This document shows, piece after piece, positions 1 to 8,775 of a stretch of 64,000 nt of DNA. The translations under genes were made by a program, and so were the position numbers. The first letter of the stretch is position 1. Each line of letters opens with the position of its first letter. This DNA comes from Roseiarcus sp963770275. Its GTDB lineage: Bacteria; Pseudomonadota; Alphaproteobacteria; Rhizobiales; Beijerinckiaceae. Below the pieces are notes generated by a model. The model saw only the letters and a list, made by a program, of their open reading frames with translations. It made no database searches and was not told the origin of the DNA. The stretch covers positions 21,417 through 85,416 of the forward strand of contig CAVYPD010000019.1 in assembly GCA_963770275.1 (NCBI GenBank). The letters are read 5' to 3'.

Positions 1-105
1 CAGATCATCTGCGAACACCGCCGAGTCTTTGCCCGCTCTCACCAACGAAAGTGGAGTTGACCCGGTTTGGTGAACACCGTTGCAGTTGATTTTTGAGGGT
101 GTCTG

Positions 106-372
106 ATGCCCCGCTATCGAACCGCTTATCCGCCGGAGTTCCGGCGACAGATGGTCGATCTGGTGCGATCGTGACGCAGGCCCGAAGAGCAGGTGCGTGA
201 GTTCGAGCCGACCGCACAGTCGATTTCCGCTTGGGTGAAGCAAGCCGAGCGGGATGCCGGCAAGCGCGTTGACGGGCCGACTAGCGCTGAGCGGGAGGAA
301 CTGGGCGCCTTCGACGTGAGAACCATCGCCTGCATCAGGAGCGCGACATCCTGGCAAAGGCGGCAGCCTGGG
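106..372 (+). pseudogene. IS3-family orfA remnant (broken)
   Basis: The reading starts at the ATG at 106 (MPRYRTAYPPEFRRQMV), typical of the HTH-bearing orfA protein of IS3-type elements. An in-frame TGA at 172-174 replaces an expected glycine codon. The frame then continues with EFEPTAQSISAWVKQAERD until about 308. There one base appears to be missing, and the leucine-zipper end (RRENHRLHQERDILAKAA) is read in another frame. One nonsense change plus one frameshift means no functional OrfA is made. Confidence 0.75.
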
Positions 373-451
373 ATCAGGGCTGGTGCGCGCTCACGAACCG
401 GTAAACCCGTTCGAGCTCGCCTTGCTCTCCCGCGAACCAGCCCGCGTCCTG

Positions 452-1098
452 AATGTTCGGCCTCGGGCTATTACGCCTGCGGATTGCCCGGCTGATGCGA
501 GCGGCAGGGATCGCGGGCGTCAGCCGGCGCAGAAGCGCGCCGATCACGACGCGGCAGGCGGCAGGCGACAGGCCATCATCCCGCCAGCGATCTCGTCCGC
601 CGCGACTTCATGGCCGAGCGGCCGAACGCGTTGTGGGTGGCCGACATTACCTTCCTGCGGACGTCGGCCGGCTTTCTCTATCTCGCGGTCGTTCTCGACG
701 CCTAGTCGCGTCGGATCGTCGGATGGGCCTTCTCGGCCGATCTGAAGACCCGCGTCGTGCTCGACGCTCTCGACATGGCGCTCGTGGCCCGAAAGCCCAA
801 CAACGTCGTCCATCACTCGGATCGTGGTTCGCAATACACGTCGGTCGCTTTCGGCGCTCGCTGCAAGGAAGCCGCCGTTCGTCCATCGACAGGCTCGGTC
901 GGCGACGCCTACGACAATGCAATGTGCGAGAGTTTCTTCGCCACCCTCGAACGCGAGTTGAGCGATCGGTGTCGCTTCCGATCTCACAGCGAGGCGCGGA
1001 TGGCCGTCTTTCAGTTCATCGAAGGCTGCTACAAATCCCTCACGCCGCCACTCGGCCCTGGGCTAGCTCTCGCCCATCGAACACCAAAGGAAGCTTGA
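452..1098 (+). pseudogene. IS3-family orfB transposase remnant (broken)
   Basis: Pieces of an rve/DDE integrase core are read in more than one frame. RIARLMRAAGIAGVSRRR lies near 480-535. In another frame come NALWVADITF (first catalytic Asp), then TAG at 703-705, then VVHHSDRGSQYTS (second Asp) and DNAMCESFF (catalytic Glu). The last 113 codons (757-1098) are open and well conserved, but the C-terminus diverges after FIEGCYKS. The three catalytic residues survive in the DNA, although the frame does not. Confidence 0.75.
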
Positions 1099-1100
1099 TC

Positions 1101-1136
1101 GCCTAAGCAAGCTCGCCTAAGCAAGCTCGCCTAAGC
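1101..1136. repeat. 14-bp tandem repeat (2.6 copies)
   Basis: GCCTAAGCAAGCTC is repeated at 1101-1114 and 1115-1128, followed by a partial GCCTAAGC at 1129-1136. It lies directly after the last transposase codon and overlaps the stop of the leftward gene at 1131. It may be a scar of insertion or excision, which is inference. Confidence 0.85.
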
Positions 1137-1640
1137 CCCACCGGGGGACGGCGTCAAAGCCACAGCAATTTCCGTCTCCCGGCGACCAGCGGCGAATTCG
1201 CCTCGAACCGCACCTTTGAGCGCCTCGACGAATTCAAACACGCTGATATCGGAGCCGTGAAAAATATCGCCCAAGGCGGGCGCAGTTGCGTGCCATACTT
1301 CAAGCAGCTCCATCGCCATGCGGGAAATCGAGCGGTTCTTCCGCCCTGGCTTCGCCAAGAAACGGAGCGCGTCGGCAAAGACCCGGTCCATTGTAATCAT
1401 ACGCGCTCCGTCCTTCCCCAAGCCGACGAACCCGTAGGACAAGCCTCGCGACATGGGTGGATGGTGGCCGCGCTCAACCAGCATCGGATCGTAATCCGGC
1501 ACGGGCTCAGCACTTTCGAGCCGGTCGGCCATCTCGCAGAGCGGTATAGCCACTCGCCCGATGCTGGCCACGAACTGATTAGACAAGGTCTCGACAACAG
1601 TCTGGACTCGCGTCAATCCGTGTCCACCACCATCAGTCAT
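1131..1640 (-). CDS. Hypothetical protein, unknown family
   Basis: A 169-residue open frame on the minus strand, starting MTDGGGHGLTRVQTVVETL. I recognise no domain. No signal peptide or membrane segment is evident; the middle (VFADALRFLAKPGRKNRS, then an amphipathic stretch) looks like a soluble helical protein. The stop codon lies inside the 14-bp tandem repeat next to the IS remnant, so the last few residues (TPSPGGA) may not be native and the gene could be C-terminally altered. The neighbouring regulator and importer point away from it and give no functional clue. The frame could be spurious, but its composition looks protein-like. Confidence 0.45.
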   Translation of the reverse strand: MTDGGGHGLTRVQTVVETLSNQFVASIGRVAIPLCEMADRLESAEPVPDYDPMLVERGHHPPMSRGLSYGFVGLGKDGARMITMDRVFADALRFLAKPGRKNRSISRMAMELLEVWHATAPALGDIFHGSDISVFEFVEALKGAVRGEFAAGRRETEIAVALTPSPGGA

Positions 1641-1821
1641 GGCAAACCTCGCCGGTTTCCGGATTTGAGGTAACCGTCGTGATTTGAATGACTTGGTCGG
1701 ACGAAATGCGATCGTGATCGGACTTTCGCTTATTTGGGCGCGTTAGGGGCCACGCTTCCTAAAGTGCCGGATGCGGTCTTCGGGAGGTGGCGATCTATCA
1801 GGGGCTTATCGAAGCAACCCG

Positions 1822-2925
1822 CTATCCCACAATGTGCTTCTTTTCGGAGCTCAGCCGCGCGATCACCCCGAAATCCCAAGCTATCCCCAGACCAGGCGCC
1901 TGGCTGGGGAGGGCATAGCCGTCGCGTATCTCCATGCCGCGGGTCGTCAGCGATTCGAGCTGCGGGATGTACTCAAGCCAGCGCGCGTTGGGGACCGCGC
2001 AGGTCAGCGCGACGTGCAACTCCATCAGGAAATGCGGACAGACGGCGATGTTGAAGGTCTCCGCGAGATGCGCCGTCTTCAGCCAGGGCGTAATTCCGCC
2101 AACGCGCGCGACATCCACCTGCACGATCGAGCAGGCGTTTTTTTGAAGATATTCGCGAAAGTGGAGAGGGCTATAGAGGCTCTCGCCGACGGCAATCGGA
2201 ACGCTAGTCGACCGGCTGAGCCGGATATGACCGTTGAGATCGTCGGCGGGAAGAGGCTCCTCCATCCAGCCGATGTCGAGCGCCTCGTATTGGTGGGCGC
2301 GGCGAATCGCTTCATCGACGTTGAAGGCCTGATTGGCGTCGGTGAAAATCTCAAATCCTTCCCCGACCTTCATCCTTACCGCTTGCAGTCGGTCCACATC
2401 CTCGCGGACCGGACGCCCGATCTTGAGCTTTGCGCCGGAAAAGCCGTTCTCTTTCGCCTTCAGGGCATCTTCAACAAGCGCTCCTTTCTCTAGATGCAGC
2501 CAGCCGCCCTCGGTTGTGTAGAGCCGGATCCTGTCCTGCGCGCCTCCCGCCAACAGATGCAGCGGCAGATTCGCCTTGATACAACGCAGATCCCACAACG
2601 CCGTGTCGACGGCGGCGAGCGCGAGAGAGGTGATGGCGCCGACCGAGGTCGCGTGTGTGAGAAAGAGTAGCTCTTTCCAGAGCTTCTCGATTTGGGCGGG
2701 GTCTCGTCCAATCAAGGCCGGAGCGAACGTCCGGGCGATCAGTTCGACGATGGAGGGACCGCCCGAGCCAATTGTATAGGAATAGCCCGTGCCCACGGCG
2801 CCATCGGTGTCGAAGATCCGAACAATCGGAGTTTCCTGACTGACGAACGATTGGATCGCGTCGACGCGTTTGACCTTCGGCTTCAGGTCGACCATCCAAA
2901 TTTCGACGCGCTCGATCTTGGCCAT
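1822..2925 (-). CDS. Enolase-superfamily dehydratase/racemase (mandelate racemase group)
   Basis: A 367-residue protein with the complete active-site set of the mandelate racemase/muconate-lactonising group. The KxK pair is at 166/168 (AKLKIG), the metal ligands are near D196 (TDANQAF), E222/223 (MEEPL) and E248 (VGESL), and the general base is H298 (CPHFL). The N-terminal capping domain covers roughly residues 1-125 and the barrel roughly 130-360. Members abstract a proton alpha to a carboxylate, typically dehydrating sugar acids. The exact substrate cannot be read from sequence. It lies next to a GntR regulator and a CUT2 sugar importer, which supports a sugar-acid catabolic role. It is transcribed leftward just downstream of the GntR gene and may be cotranscribed with it. 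Confidence 0.85.
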   Translation of the reverse strand: MAKIERVEIWMVDLKPKVKRVDAIQSFVSQETPIVRIFDTDGAVGTGYSYTIGSGGPSIVELIARTFAPALIGRDPAQIEKLWKELLFLTHATSVGAITSLALAAVDTALWDLRCIKANLPLHLLAGGAQDRIRLYTTEGGWLHLEKGALVEDALKAKENGFSGAKLKIGRPVREDVDRLQAVRMKVGEGFEIFTDANQAFNVDEAIRRAHQYEALDIGWMEEPLPADDLNGHIRLSRSTSVPIAVGESLYSPLHFREYLQKNACSIVQVDVARVGGITPWLKTAHLAETFNIAVCPHFLMELHVALTCAVPNARWLEYIPQLESLTTRGMEIRDGYALPSQAPGLGIAWDFGVIARLSSEKKHIVG

Positions 2926-2999
2926 TTCTCCCCACTCTCATTTTGGCGGTCGCAGCCGCAATTTTCGTGCGTGCGTGGGAGCATTTCCCGGCAGCAATT

Positions 3000-3827
3000 C
3001 TAGTCGACAAAGAAGTGCGCGTTTCGTGCAACCAGCAAATCCAAGAACGTCATGACCTTGTCGAGGTGTTCGTCCAGCGTCTCGACCGCGGTCGCAAGGT
3101 CGCCGATGTGCAACGCTCGGACGACGGCGCGGTGCTCCTTGATCACCATCGGCATGCGGCCCTCGATCGCGGCGAGCCGATGCACCCGGTCGACACGCGC
3201 TTTGGCGCCCTGAATCGTGTTCCACACGCCTGGAAGCCCGGCGACCTCGCTGAAGAAGCGATGAAAGTCCTCGTCGACTTGATTGAACCGGTCGACGTCG
3301 TCGGCCGCCTGCGCCATTTGCTGTTGCTGCAAGAGCAGATCGGTATGAGCAGAACATTGGCTCGACCAATTCGGCGTCGCGTTTCGCAGGACGCCGAGTT
3401 CAAGGCATTTGCGCACGAAGTGACTTTCACGAATCTTGCCGATCCTGATCGGTGCGACAAAACTCCCCTGCTGCGGGTAGACATCGATCAGTTCGTCTTC
3501 AACCAGGCGGATAATCGCTTCCCTCACGGGAGTGCGCGACGCTCCGATATGCCGGCAAATCCGGTTCTCACTGATCGCCGTCCCTGGCGGCAGCTTCAAG
3601 GTGACGATCGCGCGTTTCAACGCGTCATAGATCTGGTCGCTGACCTGACGCTTGCGATCAAAATCGATGGCGATCGGCAAAGGCTCATCCGGCCCGATGC
3701 CGCGAATCGAATCGCTCACTTTAAGTTTCGTCGGGCGTAGTCCATGTGCGGTTTCGGGGGGCGTAGACGCCGCGGGACTGCGTCTAATTCGCCCTCTGAT
3801 CGGAATGCCCGGGAGCGCCGGCGTCAT
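3000..3827 (-). CDS. GntR-family transcriptional regulator (FadR/FCD type)
   Basis: A 275-residue protein with an N-terminal winged helix (about residues 60-125; ISENRICRHIGASRTPVREAI is the recognition region, and PQQGSFV the wing) and a C-terminal helical FCD ligand-binding domain. I chose the ATG at 3827 because GGGGAAAG lies a few bases upstream; an in-frame start at 3878 has no comparable site and would overlap the candidate operator. FCD regulators usually repress nearby catabolic and transport genes until a carboxylic or sugar acid binds. This gene is divergent from the ABC importer at 3978 and upstream of the enolase-superfamily gene, so it probably controls both and itself. Confidence 0.85.
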   Translation of the reverse strand: MTPALPGIPIRGRIRRSPAASTPPETAHGLRPTKLKVSDSIRGIGPDEPLPIAIDFDRKRQVSDQIYDALKRAIVTLKLPPGTAISENRICRHIGASRTPVREAIIRLVEDELIDVYPQQGSFVAPIRIGKIRESHFVRKCLELGVLRNATPNWSSQCSAHTDLLLQQQQMAQAADDVDRFNQVDEDFHRFFSEVAGLPGVWNTIQGAKARVDRVHRLAAIEGRMPMVIKEHRAVVRALHIGDLATAVETLDEHLDKVMTFLDLLVARNAHFFVD

Positions 3828-3864
3828 TGATCTTTCCCCGCAACTGCGGTTGCGTTTGAGCATC

Positions 3865-3876
3865 TTGTATACTAGC
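3865..3876. promoter_or_regulatory. Candidate GntR/FCD operator
   Basis: TTGTATACTAG has a perfect GTATAC core (3867-3872) and fits the yGT-N-N-ACy shape typical of FadR-type GntR operators. It sits in the divergent gap between the regulator start (3827) and the importer start (3978), where one site could control both directions. Confidence 0.5.
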
Positions 3877-3977
3877 ATAGCAAGCAGTCACGCAAGCGAA
3901 GTTGGTGCTGGCTGACAATCCCGGCATGATCTGGCCCAACCGTCCGCCGGCCGAAAAAACGATTTGGAGGAATGCCA

Positions 3978-5015
3978 ATGATCTCTCGTTTCGGTTCGAT
4001 AAAGTCTGCCGTATTGGTCGCGACGACGCTCTGCGTCCTGGCCCTGCCGGCCGCGGCCGACCCGTCTACCCATATCGCGCTCGTGCCCGGCGGACCGCAT
4101 CCGTATTTCGCCGCATGGGAGAAGGCCGGCCAGGACGCCAAGAAGGACTTCAACCTCGGAGCGGCCGACTATCGGGTTCCGCAAAAGTGGGAGCTCAGCG
4201 AGCAGAATCAACTGCTCGAGAGCCTTCTGAGTCAGAACTACAACGCGTTTCTCGTCTTTCCCGGCGATCCGGTCGGCTCGAACAGCACAGTGGCCGAACT
4301 TGTCGACAACGGCGCCCCAGTCATTGCGCTCGCCGGCTGCTTCAAGGAGCCGACAAAGGCGGCCTTCTGCTTTGGGACGGACACCGGCAACTCCGCGTAT
4401 CTCGGCACCAAGGAACTAATCAAGGCCATGGGCGGCAAAGGCCGCATCGCGCATTTCACCGGCTTCCTCGTCGACCCCAACACCCAACTGCGCATCGATG
4501 CGGTGGAGCGCGCAGCCAAGGAAGCTGGGCCCGACGTGAAGGTGGTGCAGGTGATCGCGGACATTGACGCGCCGGAGCCGGCGGAGGAAAAAATCAACGC
4601 CTATCTGGCGGCCCACGCGAACGACGTCGACGGCATTGTGACGACCGCCTGGGTGCCCGCCGTTGTCGCCTCCAATGCCTTGCGCAAGCTCGGCGACAAG
4701 CGCATCCAGATGGTCGGCATCGACCATGACGAGGTTGTTCTGAAGGCCATCAAGGACGGATTCGTTCACGGCACAATGCTGCAGAACCCTTATGGTCAGG
4801 GCTACATCGGATCGTACGCGGTAGATCGTTTGCGCAACGGCTGCACGGTCAAGAAGGACGCACCCTTCAAGTCCAACGCGCTGACCAACCGCTTCATCGA
4901 CTCCGGCACCGTCTTCGCGGGCAAGGACGCGGTTGATAACTATGTCGCCTCCATGCAAGCGATCACCAAGGACATCATGAAGACGTTCGAGGCGACATAT
5001 CTCACCTGCAAGTAG
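3978..5015 (+). CDS. Sugar ABC transporter substrate-binding protein (CUT2, RbsB-like)
   Basis: A 345-residue periplasmic binding protein of the Peripla_BP_4 type. A Sec signal peptide covers about residues 1-27, ending in PAAA before DPSTHIALVPGG. The mature part has the usual two-lobe pattern (IALVPGG, NAFLVFPGDPVG, IVTTAWVPA, MVGIDHDE). I prefer the ATG at 3978 over that at 3972, because GGAGG at 3966-3970 gives a 7-base spacing to the former and almost none to the latter. It heads a four-gene importer operon with two permeases and a double ATPase. A hairpin just downstream separates it from the permeases. The ligand is unknown; a sugar or sugar acid is inferred from the neighbours. Confidence 0.9.
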   Translation: MISRFGSIKSAVLVATTLCVLALPAAADPSTHIALVPGGPHPYFAAWEKAGQDAKKDFNLGAADYRVPQKWELSEQNQLLESLLSQNYNAFLVFPGDPVGSNSTVAELVDNGAPVIALAGCFKEPTKAAFCFGTDTGNSAYLGTKELIKAMGGKGRIAHFTGFLVDPNTQLRIDAVERAAKEAGPDVKVVQVIADIDAPEPAEEKINAYLAAHANDVDGIVTTAWVPAVVASNALRKLGDKRIQMVGIDHDEVVLKAIKDGFVHGTMLQNPYGQGYIGSYAVDRLRNGCTVKKDAPFKSNALTNRFIDSGTVFAGKDAVDNYVASMQAITKDIMKTFEATYLTCK

Positions 5016-5031
5016 CGCTCTTGGGTCTATG

Positions 5032-5056
5032 GAGGGCTGCGGGAAACCCGGCCCTC
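5032..5056 (+). promoter_or_regulatory. Intercistronic hairpin after binding-protein gene
   Basis: GAGGGC pairs with GCCCTC and, inside them, CGGG pairs with CCCG around an AAA loop, with a TG bulge. There is no T-tract. In binding-protein operons such hairpins commonly cause partial termination or protect the upstream message, giving more binding protein than permease. That role is inferred here. Confidence 0.55.
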
Positions 5057-5099
5057 TCGTTCGCTTTGGCGAAGCCTAAACAAGGCTCGGGGTGGTTGG

Positions 5100-6065
5100 G
5101 TGCGATTCTTTCTTACGAACGAGTTCGGCCTTCTGGCTTTGATCGCCGTCTTCGGCCTCGCCTTTAGCTTCTCAACGCCCGGTTTTGCCTCGCCGTTCAA
5201 TCTGTTCACGCTTGGGCGAACCATGTCGATCGATATCGTGATCGGCTTTTCCATGATGGTCGTCATCGTCACGGGGGGGCTCAACCTGGCGGTCGGGGCG
5301 ATCGGCGTCTCGAGCGCGATGACTTGTGGCTGGCTCCTCGAACATGTTGGCGCACCGCTTCCGCTGGCGATCCTGGGCGCGATCGCGTTCGGCGCTTTTC
5401 TCGGTGCAATCAACGGCGTTCTGATCGCCAAAACCGGTCTGCACAGTTTCATTATCACGCTCGCGACCATGAGTATTTTTTTCGGTGCGATGATCTACCT
5501 CACCCACGCGCAGGCCTTCCGGGTGCTGACCCCCGAGTTCTCGCAATTCGGCAAGCTGAAGCTCTTCGGCAACGTGTCGGCCTTGCTGTTTCTGGCCGCC
5601 GCCGTCGGCGCGCTTTTGTCCGTGCTCTACCGCTTTACGCCGCTCGGGCGACAGATGCTCGCCGCTGGCGCTAAAGCAGCCGCGGCGGAACTGTCCGGCA
5701 TCCGCGTGGGGCGCACCTATACGATCTGCCATGCGCTTTCGGGCGCCCTGGCCGCCGTCGCCGCGATGATGGTGGTGGCTCGCAACGGCGCGGCGATCCC
5801 TTCGATGGCGGGGCAACTGGGTCAGGACTGGCTTCTGCCGGCGTTTCTCGGGCCGGTGCTCGGCGGCACGCTTCTGATCGGCGGACGCGTCTCGGTGCTC
5901 GGCGCGTTTCTCGGATCGGCCCTTGTCACAATGCTGACCAACGGACTTCTGCAATTGCGCGTCGGCGAATTCTGGATCCAGGCGGCGCTGGGGATCGTGC
6001 TGTTGATCGCGGTGCTGCTCGATCTGGCGCGGCGATCCTTCCTCGGTCAAAGAGCGCTTGGCTGA
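5100..6065 (+). CDS. Sugar ABC transporter permease 1 (CUT2, RbsC-like)
   Basis: A 321-residue, highly hydrophobic inner-membrane protein with the BPD_transp_2 pattern: about ten membrane segments and the family stretch GGLNLAVGAIGV/GFSMMVVIV near residues 45-70. The start is GTG at 5100, with a G-rich stretch upstream but no strong ribosome site. It overlaps the second permease by one base (TGATG), so the two are probably translationally coupled and form a heterodimeric channel. Unlike classical rbs operons with one permease gene, this operon carries two. Confidence 0.88.
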   Translation: MRFFLTNEFGLLALIAVFGLAFSFSTPGFASPFNLFTLGRTMSIDIVIGFSMMVVIVTGGLNLAVGAIGVSSAMTCGWLLEHVGAPLPLAILGAIAFGAFLGAINGVLIAKTGLHSFIITLATMSIFFGAMIYLTHAQAFRVLTPEFSQFGKLKLFGNVSALLFLAAAVGALLSVLYRFTPLGRQMLAAGAKAAAAELSGIRVGRTYTICHALSGALAAVAAMMVVARNGAAIPSMAGQLGQDWLLPAFLGPVLGGTLLIGGRVSVLGAFLGSALVTMLTNGLLQLRVGEFWIQAALGIVLLIAVLLDLARRSFLGQRALG

Positions 6066-7036
6066 TGGGCGCGCTCTCTCGCTGGCTTCGGTCGGACTGG
6101 GCTGGCCCGCTGTTTATTGTCGTGGTCGGAGGCGGCGCCATCGCTGTATTGCGGCCGTCGTTCCTTTCCCCGTTCAACATCGAGATCCTTCTCCTCGCCA
6201 TCGCGACCAACACGTTGATCGCGCTTTCGCAGATGGTTATCATCGGCATCGGCCAGATGAATCTGTCGGTCGGCGGCATCGGCGGCCTCGCCGCGATCTC
6301 GTTCGCCGGCATGATGCAGGTCTGGGGTCTGCCGCCCATGCTGGCGGCCTCGGCCGCTCTGGCGATTGGGATCCTCTGCGGTATCCTCAACGGCGCTCTC
6401 GTTGCCCGCACAGGCATTTCGGCCTTCGTAATCACGCTCGCAACGCTTTCGATCTTCAAGGGCGTCAACCTCGGCATAACCCGCGCGCAGCCGTTTTACG
6501 GTGTCCCGGAAAGCGTGAAGGCGTTCGGCAACACAACCTTCATCCATCCCCTTCCCTGGCTGATCCTCCCGACGGTCCTTGTTGTGGTCCTCGTCTGGTA
6601 TATTCTCAACCGGCAGCCGTTCGGACGTTACATGCTTGCTGTCGGCGGGAACGCCAGTGCGGCGGAACTGTCGGGGATTTCGGTCTTCGCGGCGATCGTC
6701 CGCGCCCATGCCCTATCCGGATTTCTTGCCGCGCTGGCGGGCGTGATGCTAGTCGCCAGATTGGGGCTCGGCCAGCCGACCATCGGCGACGACTGGCTGA
6801 TCCTGTCCTTCGCCGCTCCGGTTATCGGCGGTGTGGTTCTCTCCGGCGGGCACGTCAGCGTGGTGGGAACCGTCCTCGGCGTGACGATCGTCGCCATCAT
6901 CACCCAAGCGCTTGTCCTCTTTGAGATCGACCCGTTCCTCGTTCAGGTCGTTCTCGGCTTCCTGATCCTATGGGCGGTCATCATCAACCAGATCCGTGAA
7001 GTCCGCATGCAGAGATCTCTCAGGAGGATCGCGTGA
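6065..7036 (+). CDS. Sugar ABC transporter permease 2 (CUT2, RbsC-like)
   Basis: A 323-residue membrane protein of the same family as its upstream neighbour, with which it shares motifs (NLSVGGIGGLAA; FVITLATLSIFKG; AELSGISVF). It starts on the last base of the upstream stop and overlaps the ATPase start by four bases (GTGA at 7033). The tight coupling and paralogy suggest the two permeases assemble as a heterodimer. Confidence 0.88.
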   Translation: MGALSRWLRSDWAGPLFIVVVGGGAIAVLRPSFLSPFNIEILLLAIATNTLIALSQMVIIGIGQMNLSVGGIGGLAAISFAGMMQVWGLPPMLAASAALAIGILCGILNGALVARTGISAFVITLATLSIFKGVNLGITRAQPFYGVPESVKAFGNTTFIHPLPWLILPTVLVVVLVWYILNRQPFGRYMLAVGGNASAAELSGISVFAAIVRAHALSGFLAALAGVMLVARLGLGQPTIGDDWLILSFAAPVIGGVVLSGGHVSVVGTVLGVTIVAIITQALVLFEIDPFLVQVVLGFLILWAVIINQIREVRMQRSLRRIA

Positions 7037-8541
7037 CGACGGACGACGTTCTCGTCGCGAGCAACGTCAGCAAATCATTTCCCGGTGTAAAAGCGCTTTC
7101 CGACGTATCGATCAGGCTTGGCCGTGGCTCGATCCATGCGCTGCTCGGGGAAAACGGCGCCGGCAAGTCGACGCTGATCAAGATCATCACGGGCGTCTAT
7201 CGGCCGAATTCGGGGACGCTAACGCTGGATGGCGCCCCCCTCCATTTCAATGGGCCGCGCGACGCGATCGCGGCAGGCGTGGGCGTCGTTCATCAGGAGC
7301 GCAATCTCATTCCGCGCTTCTCCGTTGGCGAGAACATCATGCTGGACCGTCTTGGCGGCGGTTTTCTGCGCCCGATCGACTATGACAACGTGCACGCCCA
7401 GGCCAGGAATTGGCTCGATCTCCTCGGCCTCGATCTCGACTCGCGCACGACGGTGTCGAGGCTCAGCGTCGCTAAGATGCAGATGGTCGAAATCGCCAAG
7501 GCGCTGTCGCTTCGCTCCCGCGTGTTGCTGCTCGACGAGCCCTCGGCCTCCTTGACGCCGCACGAGACCGTGGCTCTGTTCGCGCTCCTGAAGAAACTCC
7601 GCAACGACGGCGTCACCATCGTCTTCGTCAGTCACAAGTTGGAGGAAGTGCAGGAGATCTGCGATACGGTCACCGTCTTGCGGGACGGGCGCAACGCCTG
7701 CGACAGCCGTTCGATGTCGGGGCTGGCCCGTCAGGATCTCGTCCGCATGATGATCGGCAGGAGCGAACAGATCCCCGATTGGCGCAAACGCGACGAGAGT
7801 CACGCCGCTCCCGTGCTCGAATTGCGCGATGTGGCGACCGAGCTCGGCCACAGCGGGATAAACTTGACGGTGCACAAGTCCGAAATCCTCGGTCTCTACG
7901 GTCTGGTCGGGGCAGGCCGAACGGAGCTCGCCAAATGCGTGCTCGGCTTGAATAGGCTGACCGCCGGCGCGCTTCTCATCGATGGCCAGAAAGCCGTCAT
8001 CGGAAGCGTGGCCGAGGCGCTCACCCGCTATCGCATGGGTTACGTCAGCGAGGATCGCAAGCAGGAGGGTTTGATCCTGATGCATTCGGTGCTCGACAAT
8101 GCCGGGATCACGATCTGGAAGCGTGTCGCCGGAAAGCTCGGTCTTCTTACCGACAGAGCGGTCAGGACGGTCGTCGCGCCGCTGATCGAAAAGCTCGATG
8201 TTCGTACGCCCTCTCTCAGACAGATCGTCGCCAACCTGTCGGGCGGGAATCAGCAAAAGGTGAGCCTGGTGAAGTGGCTCGCGGCCGGCGTCAGGATCCT
8301 GATCGTCGATGAACCGACGGTCGGCATCGACATCAGGACGAAGGCTTATATCCATGAGCTCTTGCGAGGAATTTCTGAGCAGGGAACCTCGATCCTCCTA
8401 ATCACCAGCGACATGCCCGAAATGATCACACTGGCCGACAGGATCGCGGTGATGGATGGTTACCGAACCAAGGGCGCAATTCCCAACGACCGCGATTATG
8501 AGCGGATGAGCCGGGAGATCATGGGGCTGATCCATGACTGA
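7033..8541 (+). CDS. Sugar ABC transporter ATPase, two nucleotide-binding domains (RbsA/MglA-like)
   Basis: A 502-residue protein with tandem ABC domains. Domain 1 has Walker A GENGAGKST, a degenerate signature (VSRLSVAKMQMVEIAKAL) and Walker B VLLLDEPSASL. Domain 2 starts near residue 260 with a degenerate Walker A (GLVGAGRTEL) and a canonical LSGGNQQKVSLVKWL and ILIVDEPTVGID. This asymmetry is normal for CUT2 ATPases. It starts with GTG overlapping the upstream stop and completes the importer. No sugar kinase or dehydrogenase follows it, so catabolism must rely on genes elsewhere or on the divergent enolase-superfamily enzyme. Confidence 0.92.
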   Translation: MTTDDVLVASNVSKSFPGVKALSDVSIRLGRGSIHALLGENGAGKSTLIKIITGVYRPNSGTLTLDGAPLHFNGPRDAIAAGVGVVHQERNLIPRFSVGENIMLDRLGGGFLRPIDYDNVHAQARNWLDLLGLDLDSRTTVSRLSVAKMQMVEIAKALSLRSRVLLLDEPSASLTPHETVALFALLKKLRNDGVTIVFVSHKLEEVQEICDTVTVLRDGRNACDSRSMSGLARQDLVRMMIGRSEQIPDWRKRDESHAAPVLELRDVATELGHSGINLTVHKSEILGLYGLVGAGRTELAKCVLGLNRLTAGALLIDGQKAVIGSVAEALTRYRMGYVSEDRKQEGLILMHSVLDNAGITIWKRVAGKLGLLTDRAVRTVVAPLIEKLDVRTPSLRQIVANLSGGNQQKVSLVKWLAAGVRILIVDEPTVGIDIRTKAYIHELLRGISEQGTSILLITSDMPEMITLADRIAVMDGYRTKGAIPNDRDYERMSREIMGLIHD

Positions 8542-8775
8542 GAGATTTATGCTCCTGGCGGGTCAACGGAGATGCTTACGAAGTGGATAAGGATGGTGAT
8601 CGGCCTCAGGCCGGATCGTGTCGCGGGGACGGGCGGCCCAGACCGCGGCGCCGTTATAGTCGTAGCCCGCGCTTGATTTCGCTCCTCGCCCCGGTGACGG
8701 CACATACGGTCGCGTGCCTTGCCGACGTAAGCGAGGGCTACTAAACTTTGATCCGGCTGATCCGGAGCTGATAAC

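Larger units (their letters stand above)
71..1100 (+). mobile_element. Decayed IS3-family insertion sequence
   Basis: The segment reads as an IS3-family element: an orfA-like HTH protein start at 106 followed by an orfB integrase-core reading frame ending at 1098. Both frames are broken by stops and shifts, so it cannot make an intact transposase. The left end probably lies near 71, just upstream of orfA. I do not find its inverted copy near 1100, so the right end seems lost or diverged. The boundaries are therefore approximate. Confidence 0.8.
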
